From positions 1-12,514 of the forward strand of contig DAOUCM010000149.1 of NCBI GenBank assembly GCA_034431895.1: a stretch of DNA of 12,514 nucleotides, read 5' to 3'. A program made the translations under genes and the position numbers. Positions within the stretch are counted from its first letter, which is position 1, and every line of letters starts with the position of its first letter. The notes below the pieces were generated by a model. The model searched no databases. It was not told where the DNA came from and saw nothing but the letters and a program-made list of their open reading frames with translations. The DNA comes from JAABUE01 sp034431895. GTDB lineage: Bacteria; Chloroflexota; Anaerolineae; Anaerolineales; Villigracilaceae. This document shows positions 6,834 through 12,514 of the stretch, one piece after another.

Positions 6834-7844
6834 CTACTTCGCCCGGCGGCTCTCCTGCATCTCGCGCGGCAAAATCGAAGCGCCCATCTGCATCTCGTTG
6901 CGCCGCCGATAGCGAGCAAAAGCGGAACGCAGCAGCAGGTCAATGAAGCCAGCGTGACCTCGCTCATCGTACTGCAAGATGTAATCTGCCATGCCGGGCT
7001 GATCGGGCGGATAGAAGACGGCGCCCTGCGGGTTGATTTCCAACATGAACAATTCCCCTTGCGCATCCATGCGGATGTCGCACCGCCCATAGCCTGTACC
7101 GTCTAACCCCAAGAACAATTTTTTGGTCATATCACGCAGGCGGGTTGCCAGAGGTTCTTCCAGCACTGGCCAAACCGTCATCTCGGTGAAACGCTCCCAT
7201 TTCATCGCCGTATGCTTGAAAGATTCCCCTTCCGGAAAGATAATTTCAACCGGCACATACGTGATGGGATCGTTAGGATCATCCGGGTTCTCGGAAACCA
7301 AAGCCGAAAACTCGCGCCCTTCGATGAACTCTTCGACCAGCGCGCCGCCAAAATTCTCGACCATGCGAGTCACCTGAGCCTGCAATTGCTCGATCGTCTC
7401 GACCCGCGATTCTTTGATCAACCCGATACTGCCATAACTGTTCGGATGCTTGACAATGAGCGGGAAGCGCAACCCCTTCAAGTGACGGCGGAGGATGCGC
7501 TCATTCGTGAAACTTCGGCCCTCCGGATAGCGAATTCCTTGCTGGCGGCAAACACGCTTCATCTCCTCGCGCGTCGGTTCGTAGAAATGAGAAGCGGCAC
7601 CGGTAAAAGGGACATTCAGCGCCTCCAGCGCGCGCACCACGTCTATCCCTGGACGGTCTGGCTCATCCGCGGCGCCGTCGCACATGTTCAAAAAAACATC
7701 GAAGCCGCGCTTGGCTAGCGCGGCCAATTCTTCGGCAACATGCGGGCAATGTAGGTCGTGCATCTCCCAGTCATAAGCCTGCAAATAGTAGGACGGATCG
7801 AAAGGATCGTCCCAGGTGGGATCACCCAATACGCAGATTTTCAT
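6834..7844 (-). CDS. ATP-grasp ligase, D-alanine-D-alanine ligase-like
   Basis: This 336-residue protein has ATP-grasp architecture. An N-terminal pre-ATP-grasp region (about 1-95) starts MKICVLGDPTW. A central lid follows with K132 in PLIVKHPNSYGS and a glycine/serine loop, then E171-E172 and E177 (EEFIEGREFSA) for the nucleotide. A C-terminal half carries the metal-binding set D256, E269 and N271 in GYGRCDIRMDA and LEINPQG. These enzymes couple ATP hydrolysis to ligation of a carboxylate and an amine. The resemblance to Ddl is in fold and motifs. The divergent N-terminus and lack of cell-wall neighbours argue against calling it ddl, and the substrate is unknown. The ATG at 7844 has GAGG 4 nt upstream. 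It is monocistronic by appearance, downstream of glpD but with its own promoter-like -10. Confidence 0.88.
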   Translation of the reverse strand: MKICVLGDPTWDDPFDPSYYLQAYDWEMHDLHCPHVAEELAALAKRGFDVFLNMCDGAADEPDRPGIDVVRALEALNVPFTGAASHFYEPTREEMKRVCRQQGIRYPEGRSFTNERILRRHLKGLRFPLIVKHPNSYGSIGLIKESRVETIEQLQAQVTRMVENFGGALVEEFIEGREFSALVSENPDDPNDPITYVPVEIIFPEGESFKHTAMKWERFTEMTVWPVLEEPLATRLRDMTKKLFLGLDGTGYGRCDIRMDAQGELFMLEINPQGAVFYPPDQPGMADYILQYDERGHAGFIDLLLRSAFARYRRRNEMQMGASILPREMQESRRAK

Positions 7845-7939
7845 GATACCTCATCAGGTTAGAGTTAACAATTTGCTATTATATGTATATAGCCTGATAA
7901 GGGAAGGGGTAAAAAGGATGAAATTCGAACGGATACGCT
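7845..7939 (-). promoter_or_regulatory. promoter and dyad upstream of the ATP-grasp gene
   Basis: The 95-bp gap between glpD and the ATP-grasp gene holds TATAAT on the minus strand at 7883-7878, with only a weak -35. It is flanked by an imperfect 9-bp inverted repeat, CTCATCAGG at 7850-7858 and CCTGATAAG at 7893-7901, centred 43 bp apart. The proximal arm overlaps the GAGG Shine-Dalgarno. A start site near 7871 would exclude the distal arm from the RNA, so a DNA operator is more likely than a hairpin. I see no clear terminator for glpD. Confidence 0.4.
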
Positions 7940-9631
7940 TCAGAACCGCACCCCGTGCTTATCTGCCAACAAAACCTGCGTACGCGCCGCCTCAGCCTTT
8001 TTCTGCTCCTCGCTCCAGCCAAGCGCATCTCCCAGGGCGTCGGCCAGTTCATCGAGCCGCTCTCGATTCAATTGGCCAAGCATCGCCAACATCGAACGTC
8101 GCAGCACCAAATCGTCCAAGTGAACGATCTTCTCGGCTTGTCCCAAGAAAGCAATCTCGCGGCGAGAATAGCCCGGCAGCGATGCCAAGGGGCGATCCTC
8201 CTCACGCGCGATGAAGGTGCAAACTTGTTCTGCCCGCATCCCATACCGCTCGAACAAGGTCTGTACCCGTTCGCTAGACAGCCCTGTCCAGGCGCATAAG
8301 CCATCCAAGAAACGCTTTTGCTCCTCCGGTGTACGCGGGAAGGCGCGCCCACCGCCAATTTCCAGGGCCGCCGTACTCTTACGGCGCTCCAGCCCCAAAT
8401 ATTCCAGCGCCTTGTTGGTCACCTCTTCCGAAAACGCCCGATAGGAAGTCCACTTGCCGCCCACCAGCGAATACACCGGAAAGACCAGACCGGTCCACGT
8501 TCCTTCCAACACTTGGATGGAATGATCACGGGTAATCTGCCCGGTCGTTTTGGCGCTGCTAAAAGCCAAAGGACGAACGCCGCTGAACCAAAAGACAATC
8601 TGGTCACGGGTGACTTTCATATTCGGGAATACCCGCTCGATCATGCCCAGAAAATATTCGATCTCCTCTTCGGTACAACGCGCCTCATCTGGATTCTCGA
8701 TGGGAATATCCGAGGTGCCAATCAACACCTTATCGTACAAGGGAAAAATCAGAACAATACGGCCATCCTTGTTTTCGAAAAAGAATTCATGCTCACCAAT
8801 GGCCTCACGCAAAGTGGGGTGATCCAAGATGAGATGAGAGCCTTTCGTCCCTCCAATGAAGCGGGTAGAGACCCCCAAGGCGCGATTGGTGAAATCAATC
8901 CACGGCCCGGCAGCATTGATAAGCAACTTCGGCTTGACCTGGATGGTTTCGTCGGTCAATTCATCGCGCAAAAGGACCGTATCCGCGCTGCCGCCTACCA
9001 GGCTGACATAGTTCAACGCACGGGCATGAGGGCCTTCGCTCTCGGCGTCTAGCACCAATTCAAGAGCGTAGCGTTCGGGATTCAAAATAGCGCCATCGTA
9101 ATACGTGGCAGTGTTGATAATGGCCGGATTCAAGAGCGGCCACTTTTTCAAAGATTCCTTGCGCCCCCGAAACCGATGCCGCGGCACAGTGCGCTGGCGT
9201 CCTGTATACGCATCATAGAGCATCAAACCAATCTTGATGACCACCGCGCCTCTTTCGGACGGGCGATCGAGCCAACCCAAGAACTTGAGCGGCGCGTTGA
9301 GCAAGCCCGAAAACCATTTGAACATGGGAATGGTGGTCGGCAGCGGCTTGACCAGGTGAGGCGCGTTACTAATCATGCGATTGCGTTCTCTCACTGCCTC
9401 GCGCACCAGACGGAATTCACCGTTTTCGAGATAACGAATGCCGCCGTGCGCCATGTGCGAAGAAGCCGCGCTGGCGCCAGAACAAAAGTCGCCCCGCTCT
9501 ACGAGCAATACATCTACGCCGTTGAGGGCCAGGTCACGGAAGGTGCCGATGCCGTTGATGCCCGCGCCTACAATCAAAACAGAGATTTGGGGCTTTTCTT
9601 TGAGCGAGGTCAAGATGTCTTGTCTATTCAT
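7940..9631 (-). CDS. glpD: FAD-dependent glycerol-3-phosphate dehydrogenase
   Basis: This enzyme oxidises sn-glycerol 3-phosphate to dihydroxyacetone phosphate, usually at the inner face of the cytoplasmic membrane with electrons passed to quinones. From the ATG at 9631 it has 563 residues. The dinucleotide-binding motif VGAGINGIG is at about 21-29 and VERGDFCSGAS follows. The family signature HGGIRYLENGEFRLVREA is at about 62-79. The substrate/FAD half has GGTKGSH (about 260-266), FSGVRPL (349-355) and LVGGKWTSYR (389-398). A DAO_C-type helical domain covers about 430-545. A TTG at 9664 would add 11 residues but has no Shine-Dalgarno; ATG 9631 matches where homologous alignments start and has GGA a few bases upstream. 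It lies 43 bp downstream of glpK on the same strand, an operon converting glycerol to a glycolytic intermediate. No glpB/glpC partners are seen, consistent with a GlpD-type single subunit. Confidence 0.95.
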   Translation of the reverse strand: MNRQDILTSLKEKPQISVLIVGAGINGIGTFRDLALNGVDVLLVERGDFCSGASAASSHMAHGGIRYLENGEFRLVREAVRERNRMISNAPHLVKPLPTTIPMFKWFSGLLNAPLKFLGWLDRPSERGAVVIKIGLMLYDAYTGRQRTVPRHRFRGRKESLKKWPLLNPAIINTATYYDGAILNPERYALELVLDAESEGPHARALNYVSLVGGSADTVLLRDELTDETIQVKPKLLINAAGPWIDFTNRALGVSTRFIGGTKGSHLILDHPTLREAIGEHEFFFENKDGRIVLIFPLYDKVLIGTSDIPIENPDEARCTEEEIEYFLGMIERVFPNMKVTRDQIVFWFSGVRPLAFSSAKTTGQITRDHSIQVLEGTWTGLVFPVYSLVGGKWTSYRAFSEEVTNKALEYLGLERRKSTAALEIGGGRAFPRTPEEQKRFLDGLCAWTGLSSERVQTLFERYGMRAEQVCTFIAREEDRPLASLPGYSRREIAFLGQAEKIVHLDDLVLRRSMLAMLGQLNRERLDELADALGDALGWSEEQKKAEAARTQVLLADKHGVRF

Positions 9632-9674
9632 GTTTCCAGTCCATTCATCAAGTGGAAAACGCAAGAGGCAGGGT

Positions 9675-11153
9675 TCATATCCAGTCGAAAGTACGTGTCA
9701 CTGCTTTTTTCCAATGGGCATACATGGCATTTCTTGTCTCGGCATCCATGCGAGGTTGCCATTCCTTGTCACGGCCCCAATTGGCGCGCAACTCATCGAA
9801 ATTCTTCCAAAAGCCCACCGCCAGGCCAGCCGCATAAGCCGCGCCCAGGGCAGTCGTCTCGGCCACTTTGGGGCGAATGACAGGAACATCCAAGAGGTCA
9901 GCCTGGAATTGCATCAATAACTCATTGAAGACCATGCCGCCGTCCACTTTCAGCGCAGTCAGGCGCACGCCCGAATCGGCTTCCATGGCATCCAACACTT
10001 CGCGCGTTTGGAAGGCGGTCGCTTCGAGGGCTGCCCGAGCAATATGCCCCTTGTTGACATAGCGCGTCATTCCAACGATGACGCCGCGCGCATCCGAGCG
10101 CCAATAGGGAGCAAACAACCCAGAAAAAGCCGGCACGAAATAGATGCCGCCGTTATCCTCCACGCTGCGCGCTAAGGCTTCCACGTCTGATGACTTTTCG
10201 ATGAGGCCGAGGTTGTCGCGCAACCACTGGACCAAAGCGCCAGCAATGGCAATCGAACCTTCCAGGGCATACACGGCAGGTTGATCGCCAATTTTATAGC
10301 CTAGCGTGGTCAACAGACCCGATTTCGAGGGTACCGGCCGGTGGCCAGTATTGAGCAGCATGAAACAGCCCGTTCCATAAGTATTCTTGGCCTCGCCGGG
10401 GGAATAACAGGTCTGCCCAAAGAGCGCGGCTTGCTGGTCGCCTAAATCGCCGCACACCGGCGCGCCGCCCAAAGCGCCCCTGGCATTCCCATACACTTCG
10501 GAGGAAGAGCGAATTTGCGGCAGCATGGCGCGCGGAATGCCGAGCAGATTCAAGATTTCGTCGTCCCAATCGAGCGTGTTCAAATCCATCAACAGGGTGC
10601 GGGAGGCGTTCGTAACGTCGGTGACATGCGCGCCGGTCAGATTCCAGATGACCCAGGTATCCATGTTGCCGAAGAGCAGGTCTCCTCTTGTGGCTTGTTC
10701 ACGCGCGCCGGGGACATGATCCAAAATCCACTTGATCTTTGGGCCAGAGAAATAGGTGGCTAAAGGCAAGCCAGTCGTGAGCCGGAAGCGATCCTGGCCG
10801 CCGTCTTTGGCCAGGTCAGCGCAGATGGCGTCGGTGCGGGTATCTTGCCAGACGATGGCGTTGTAGATCGGGCGGCCGGTGGCCCGTTCCCACACTACGG
10901 TCGTCTCACGCTGGTTGGTGACACCTACCGCGGCAACCTGCGCGGCCTCCACCCCGGCCTGGTCCAGCGCGCCGCGGATGACGCTCTGCGTGCGTTCCCA
11001 CACTTCCAGCGGGTCATGCTCCACCCAGCCAGGCTTGGGATAAATTTGCTGATGTTCTTTCTGCGCTAAGGCAACAATACCCCCCGCATGGTCGAAGAGA
11101 ATACAACGTGTGCTGGTTGTACCCTGGTCAATAGCGGCAACATAGTTTGGCAT
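9675..11153 (-). CDS. glpK: glycerol kinase
   Basis: This cytoplasmic enzyme phosphorylates glycerol with ATP to sn-glycerol 3-phosphate, the substrate of the adjacent GlpD. The 492-residue protein matches the usual length. It is a FGGY-type sugar kinase with DQGTTSTRCILFD near the N-terminus (about 9-21), the glycerol-site region GWVEHDP and NQRETTVVW, GNMDTWVIWNLTG, and the catalytic-Asp region GDLGDQQAALFGQ. C-terminal PAFSGLFAPYW and KVDGGMVFNELLMQ segments follow. All segments typical of active kinases are present. I chose ATG 11153 over GTG 11159 because AGGAAGG at 11165-11159 gives a 5-nt spacing to the ATG and overlaps the GTG. It is the first gene of a glpK-glpD unit. No glycerol facilitator is in the window. 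A CRP-like palindrome upstream suggests control by carbon status, which is inference. Confidence 0.96.
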   Translation of the reverse strand: MPNYVAAIDQGTTSTRCILFDHAGGIVALAQKEHQQIYPKPGWVEHDPLEVWERTQSVIRGALDQAGVEAAQVAAVGVTNQRETTVVWERATGRPIYNAIVWQDTRTDAICADLAKDGGQDRFRLTTGLPLATYFSGPKIKWILDHVPGAREQATRGDLLFGNMDTWVIWNLTGAHVTDVTNASRTLLMDLNTLDWDDEILNLLGIPRAMLPQIRSSSEVYGNARGALGGAPVCGDLGDQQAALFGQTCYSPGEAKNTYGTGCFMLLNTGHRPVPSKSGLLTTLGYKIGDQPAVYALEGSIAIAGALVQWLRDNLGLIEKSSDVEALARSVEDNGGIYFVPAFSGLFAPYWRSDARGVIVGMTRYVNKGHIARAALEATAFQTREVLDAMEADSGVRLTALKVDGGMVFNELLMQFQADLLDVPVIRPKVAETTALGAAYAAGLAVGFWKNFDELRANWGRDKEWQPRMDAETRNAMYAHWKKAVTRTFDWI

Positions 11154-11159
11154 ATCCAC

Positions 11160-11408
11160 CTTCCTGAAATTTCGTTAGCCTTGCTTTGTCTCCTTGCAAA
11201 GACCATCAACGGTCTTATGGCAAACTTCGGGATGTGCTTTCCTTCACATTTTATATCAAATTTGGCATAGAGGCTCACGAAACACTAAAAAAATGGCTTT
11301 CGACTGCATTCTTGATGACAAACGACCAGTGGCTTGCGCGGCCTCCCTCAGGGGCTTCCAGAGCCTGACTCAGCCCGAGAGCGCCGCAAAATGAAAATGG
11401 CCAGCCGT
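11160..11408 (-). promoter_or_regulatory. upstream region of glpK, downstream of fmt
   Basis: This 249-bp gap holds, reading toward glpK on the minus strand: GC-rich sequence after the fmt stop with partial dyads but no T-tract stem; a T7 run near 11286-11292; TATAAA (11255-11250) as a possible -10; a CRP-like palindrome at 11249-11232; a 6-bp hairpin AAGACC/GGTCTT (11199-11216); a purine-rich AAGGAG inside a short CTTTG/CAAAG dyad; then the glpK Shine-Dalgarno. I could not find a good -35 for the TATAAA. No ORF in the gap looks coding. Confidence 0.45.
11232..11249 (-). promoter_or_regulatory. CRP/FNR-family-like operator over the predicted glpK start site
   Basis: ATGTG-N8-CACAT is a perfect 5-bp inverted repeat. 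Read as TGTGA-N6-GCACA it differs from the CRP consensus TGTGA-N6-TCACA by a single base. It sits directly downstream of a -10-like TATAAA, so a bound protein would cover the start site and block transcription. The consensus is established for Gammaproteobacterial CRP; that a relative in this organism uses it is inference. Confidence 0.45.
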
Positions 11409-12350
11409 TCACCACCCGCGCGCGCCGCTCAAAAAGGCTTTGCCGCTCATGGGTTTCTTGCCTGCCGGTTGCACCTCGTCTAAAACCAACAGCGTGTTCT
11501 CTCCAGCAAAGACAGCCGGCAAGCCATTCATCACCGTGCGCGCGCCCGGCGGCTGGACAGCGGCTCCCCAATCCCTGACCGTGTGCGCCTGGTGAATCTT
11601 GAGCGGCGCGCCCTGCCAATCCATGAAAGCACCCGGCCAGGGATGATAGGCGCGCACCTGACGAACCAATTCGTCACCAGGGCGGTCGAAATCCAGACGA
11701 GCGTCGTCTTTCTTCAACATCGGCGCATACGTCACACCCTGTTCGGGCTGCGGGCGAGGACGGATCTCTCCCGCAAGATAAGCGGGCAGTGTTTCGAGCA
11801 GTAAGTCCGCTCCCAGCGTAGATAACCTGTCCATAAGGGAAGCAGCCGTATCGTCCGGCAAGACGCGCAGGGCACGCTGACTGAGGATGGGCCCGGTGTC
11901 CAATCCCGCGTCCATTTGCATGATCGTCACGCCCGTCTCTTCGTCGCCCGCGAGGAGGGCGGCTTGAATGGGCGCAGCACCCCGCCAGCGCGGCAACAGG
12001 GAGGCATGAACGTTGATACAGCCAAAACGCGGCAAACGCAACACCTCAAGACGTAAAATTTGTCCAAAAGCCGCCACTACAATCAAATCGGGCTGCCAGG
12101 CGCTCAACTGCTGCATGGCTTCGGGGTGGTGCAGTTTTTCGGGCTGGATGACGGGCATCCCTAGTTCGAGCGCCAGGGTTTTGACCGGCGGCGCTTTCAA
12201 TTCGCGCCCGCGGCCCGAGGCGCGGTCAGGCTGGGTGACCACGCCCACCACCTGGGTAGGGAAAGTCTGAGATTTGCCCCTCCAGGCCAACGCTTGCAGG
12301 CTGGGCAAGGCAAAAGCGGGCGACCCCATGAAAACGATTCGTACAGTCAT
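11409..12350 (-). CDS. fmt: methionyl-tRNA formyltransferase
   Basis: This enzyme transfers a formyl group from 10-formyl-tetrahydrofolate to Met-tRNA of the initiator type, needed for bacterial translation start. The 313-residue length is normal. FMGSPAFALPSL (7-18) opens the Rossmann-like formyltransferase domain and VVTQPDRASGRGREL (37-51) is the loop used for tRNA. The catalytic triad is N113, H115 (INVHASLLPRWRGAAPIQ) and D151 (GLDTGPIL); the H-to-D spacing of 36 equals that in E. coli Fmt. A C-terminal OB-like domain (about 205-313) is present. The ATG at 12350 has no Shine-Dalgarno but lies 6 nt after an extended -10, predicting a leaderless transcript. The usual neighbour def is not seen in the window. 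Confidence 0.96.
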   Translation of the reverse strand: MTVRIVFMGSPAFALPSLQALAWRGKSQTFPTQVVGVVTQPDRASGRGRELKAPPVKTLALELGMPVIQPEKLHHPEAMQQLSAWQPDLIVVAAFGQILRLEVLRLPRFGCINVHASLLPRWRGAAPIQAALLAGDEETGVTIMQMDAGLDTGPILSQRALRVLPDDTAASLMDRLSTLGADLLLETLPAYLAGEIRPRPQPEQGVTYAPMLKKDDARLDFDRPGDELVRQVRAYHPWPGAFMDWQGAPLKIHQAHTVRDWGAAVQPPGARTVMNGLPAVFAGENTLLVLDEVQPAGKKPMSGKAFLSGARGW

Positions 12351-12356
12351 GCGTTA

Positions 12357-12365
12357 ATTGTAGCA
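12357..12365 (-). promoter_or_regulatory. extended -10 of fmt, predicting a leaderless transcript
   Basis: On the minus strand TGCTACAAT (12365-12357) is followed by exactly six bases and the ATG of fmt. The -35 region (CATTAG or TCATTA) is poor, compensated by the TGn extension. Transcription should start at or within a base of the start codon. No purine-rich Shine-Dalgarno precedes the ATG. Confidence 0.6.
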
Positions 12366-12399
12366 CATTGGAGATAGTACTAATGATGTATCAATTTGG

Positions 12400-12428
12400 T
12401 TGATTTTTATCCAATTTCATTGTACAAT
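12400..12428 (+). promoter_or_regulatory. sigma-70-type promoter of the right-edge gene
   Basis: TTGATT (12400-12405), a 17-bp spacer and TACAAT (12423-12428) form a good consensus-like promoter on the plus strand. The -35 hexamer is identical to the one predicted for the multi-sensor gene. The start site would be near 12435, giving a leader of about 35 nt that includes the Shine-Dalgarno. Confidence 0.7.
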
Positions 12429-12454
12429 ATAAATTATCATCCCACGCCTATTTC

Positions 12455-12460
12455 AGGAGG
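12455..12460 (+). promoter_or_regulatory. Shine-Dalgarno of the right-edge gene
   Basis: AGGAGG is a perfect core match, 9 nt before the ATG at 12470, and it fixes the start of the truncated gene. Confidence 0.85.
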
Positions 12461-12469
12461 AACCAATCC

Positions 12470-12514
12470 ATGTCCGAACAACCGATGAACCCCGAAATCA
12501 CCAGCGATGACAAA
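12470..12514 (+). CDS. 5' end of an unidentified gene, truncated by the window edge
   Basis: Only 15 codons are visible, starting MSEQPMNPEITSDDK. The acidic, polar beginning is compatible with a cytoplasmic protein or a disordered N-terminal extension, and no family can be named. The presence of a consensus-like promoter, a perfect Shine-Dalgarno and an open frame to the end of the window supports a real gene, divergent from fmt. Confidence 0.7.
   Translation, partial: MSEQPMNPEITSDDK

Noticed and set aside
7918..8214. Plus-strand frame of 99 codons with a purine-rich Shine-Dalgarno-like stretch, antisense to the glpD 3' end
   Set aside because: The composition (Pro, Arg, Ser-rich) looks like a shadow of glpD codons, no domain is recognisable, and most of it overlaps a certain gene. 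The upstream -10-like sequence is better explained by the ATP-grasp promoter region.
8318..9052. Long plus-strand frame (244 codons) inside glpD
   Set aside because: The minus-strand GlpD is unmistakable in this stretch; the frame is a by-product of its codon use.
11066..11278. Minus-strand frame overlapping the glpK start, possible leader peptide
   Set aside because: It starts at a GTG without Shine-Dalgarno, its frame runs into glpK codons out of phase, and the peptide shows no attenuator-like residue run.
1..12514. CRISPR arrays, insertion sequences, tRNA or rRNA genes
   Set aside because: No regularly spaced repeats, transposase motifs, terminal inverted repeats with target duplications, or tRNA-like sequences were seen.

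Overview
The window looks like a piece of a mid-GC bacterial chromosome. The protein style (a tandem PAS/GAF sensor ending in an HD-GYP domain, a GlpD with the long FRDLALNGV/ENGEFRLVREA signature, an Anaerolineae-like short methyltransferase) suggests a Chloroflexota bacterium, probably class Anaerolineae. That assignment is inferred from the feel of the sequences, not from a search. I see no phage, transposon, CRISPR, tRNA or rRNA. Nine complete genes and the first 15 codons of a tenth are present.

Left part (1-5286): two minus-strand signalling genes. A 1406-residue, apparently soluble multi-sensor (degenerate receiver, PAS, GAF, PAS, four more GAFs, HD-GYP) is followed, after 176 bp, by an OmpR/PhoB-type response regulator. 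Neither carries a histidine kinase core, so the kinase for the regulator must lie elsewhere. The HD-GYP domain suggests cyclic-di-GMP turnover gated by many ligand or redox inputs. The 175-bp region upstream of the sensor is rich in nested inverted repeats and holds promoters in both directions.

Middle (5287-6830): a plus-strand two-gene unit encodes a two-helix membrane protein and a YtxH-family protein. It ends in an intrinsic terminator that lies inside the first codons of the following SAM-methyltransferase reading frame.

Right part (6834-12350): all minus strand. It holds an ATP-grasp ligase of unknown substrate, a glpK-glpD glycerol catabolic pair with a CRP-like palindrome over its predicted start site, and fmt (methionyl-tRNA formyltransferase). 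A divergent plus-strand gene with a good sigma-70-type promoter and Shine-Dalgarno begins at 12470 and runs off the window.

The most unusual signals are regulatory. Two unrelated genes (5287 and fmt) share the same arrangement, an extended -10 element (TGCTAYAAT) ending exactly 6 nt before ATG with no Shine-Dalgarno, which predicts leaderless mRNAs. The sensor leader contains stems that could form mutually exclusive hairpins. I did not find a clear novel multi-gene system.
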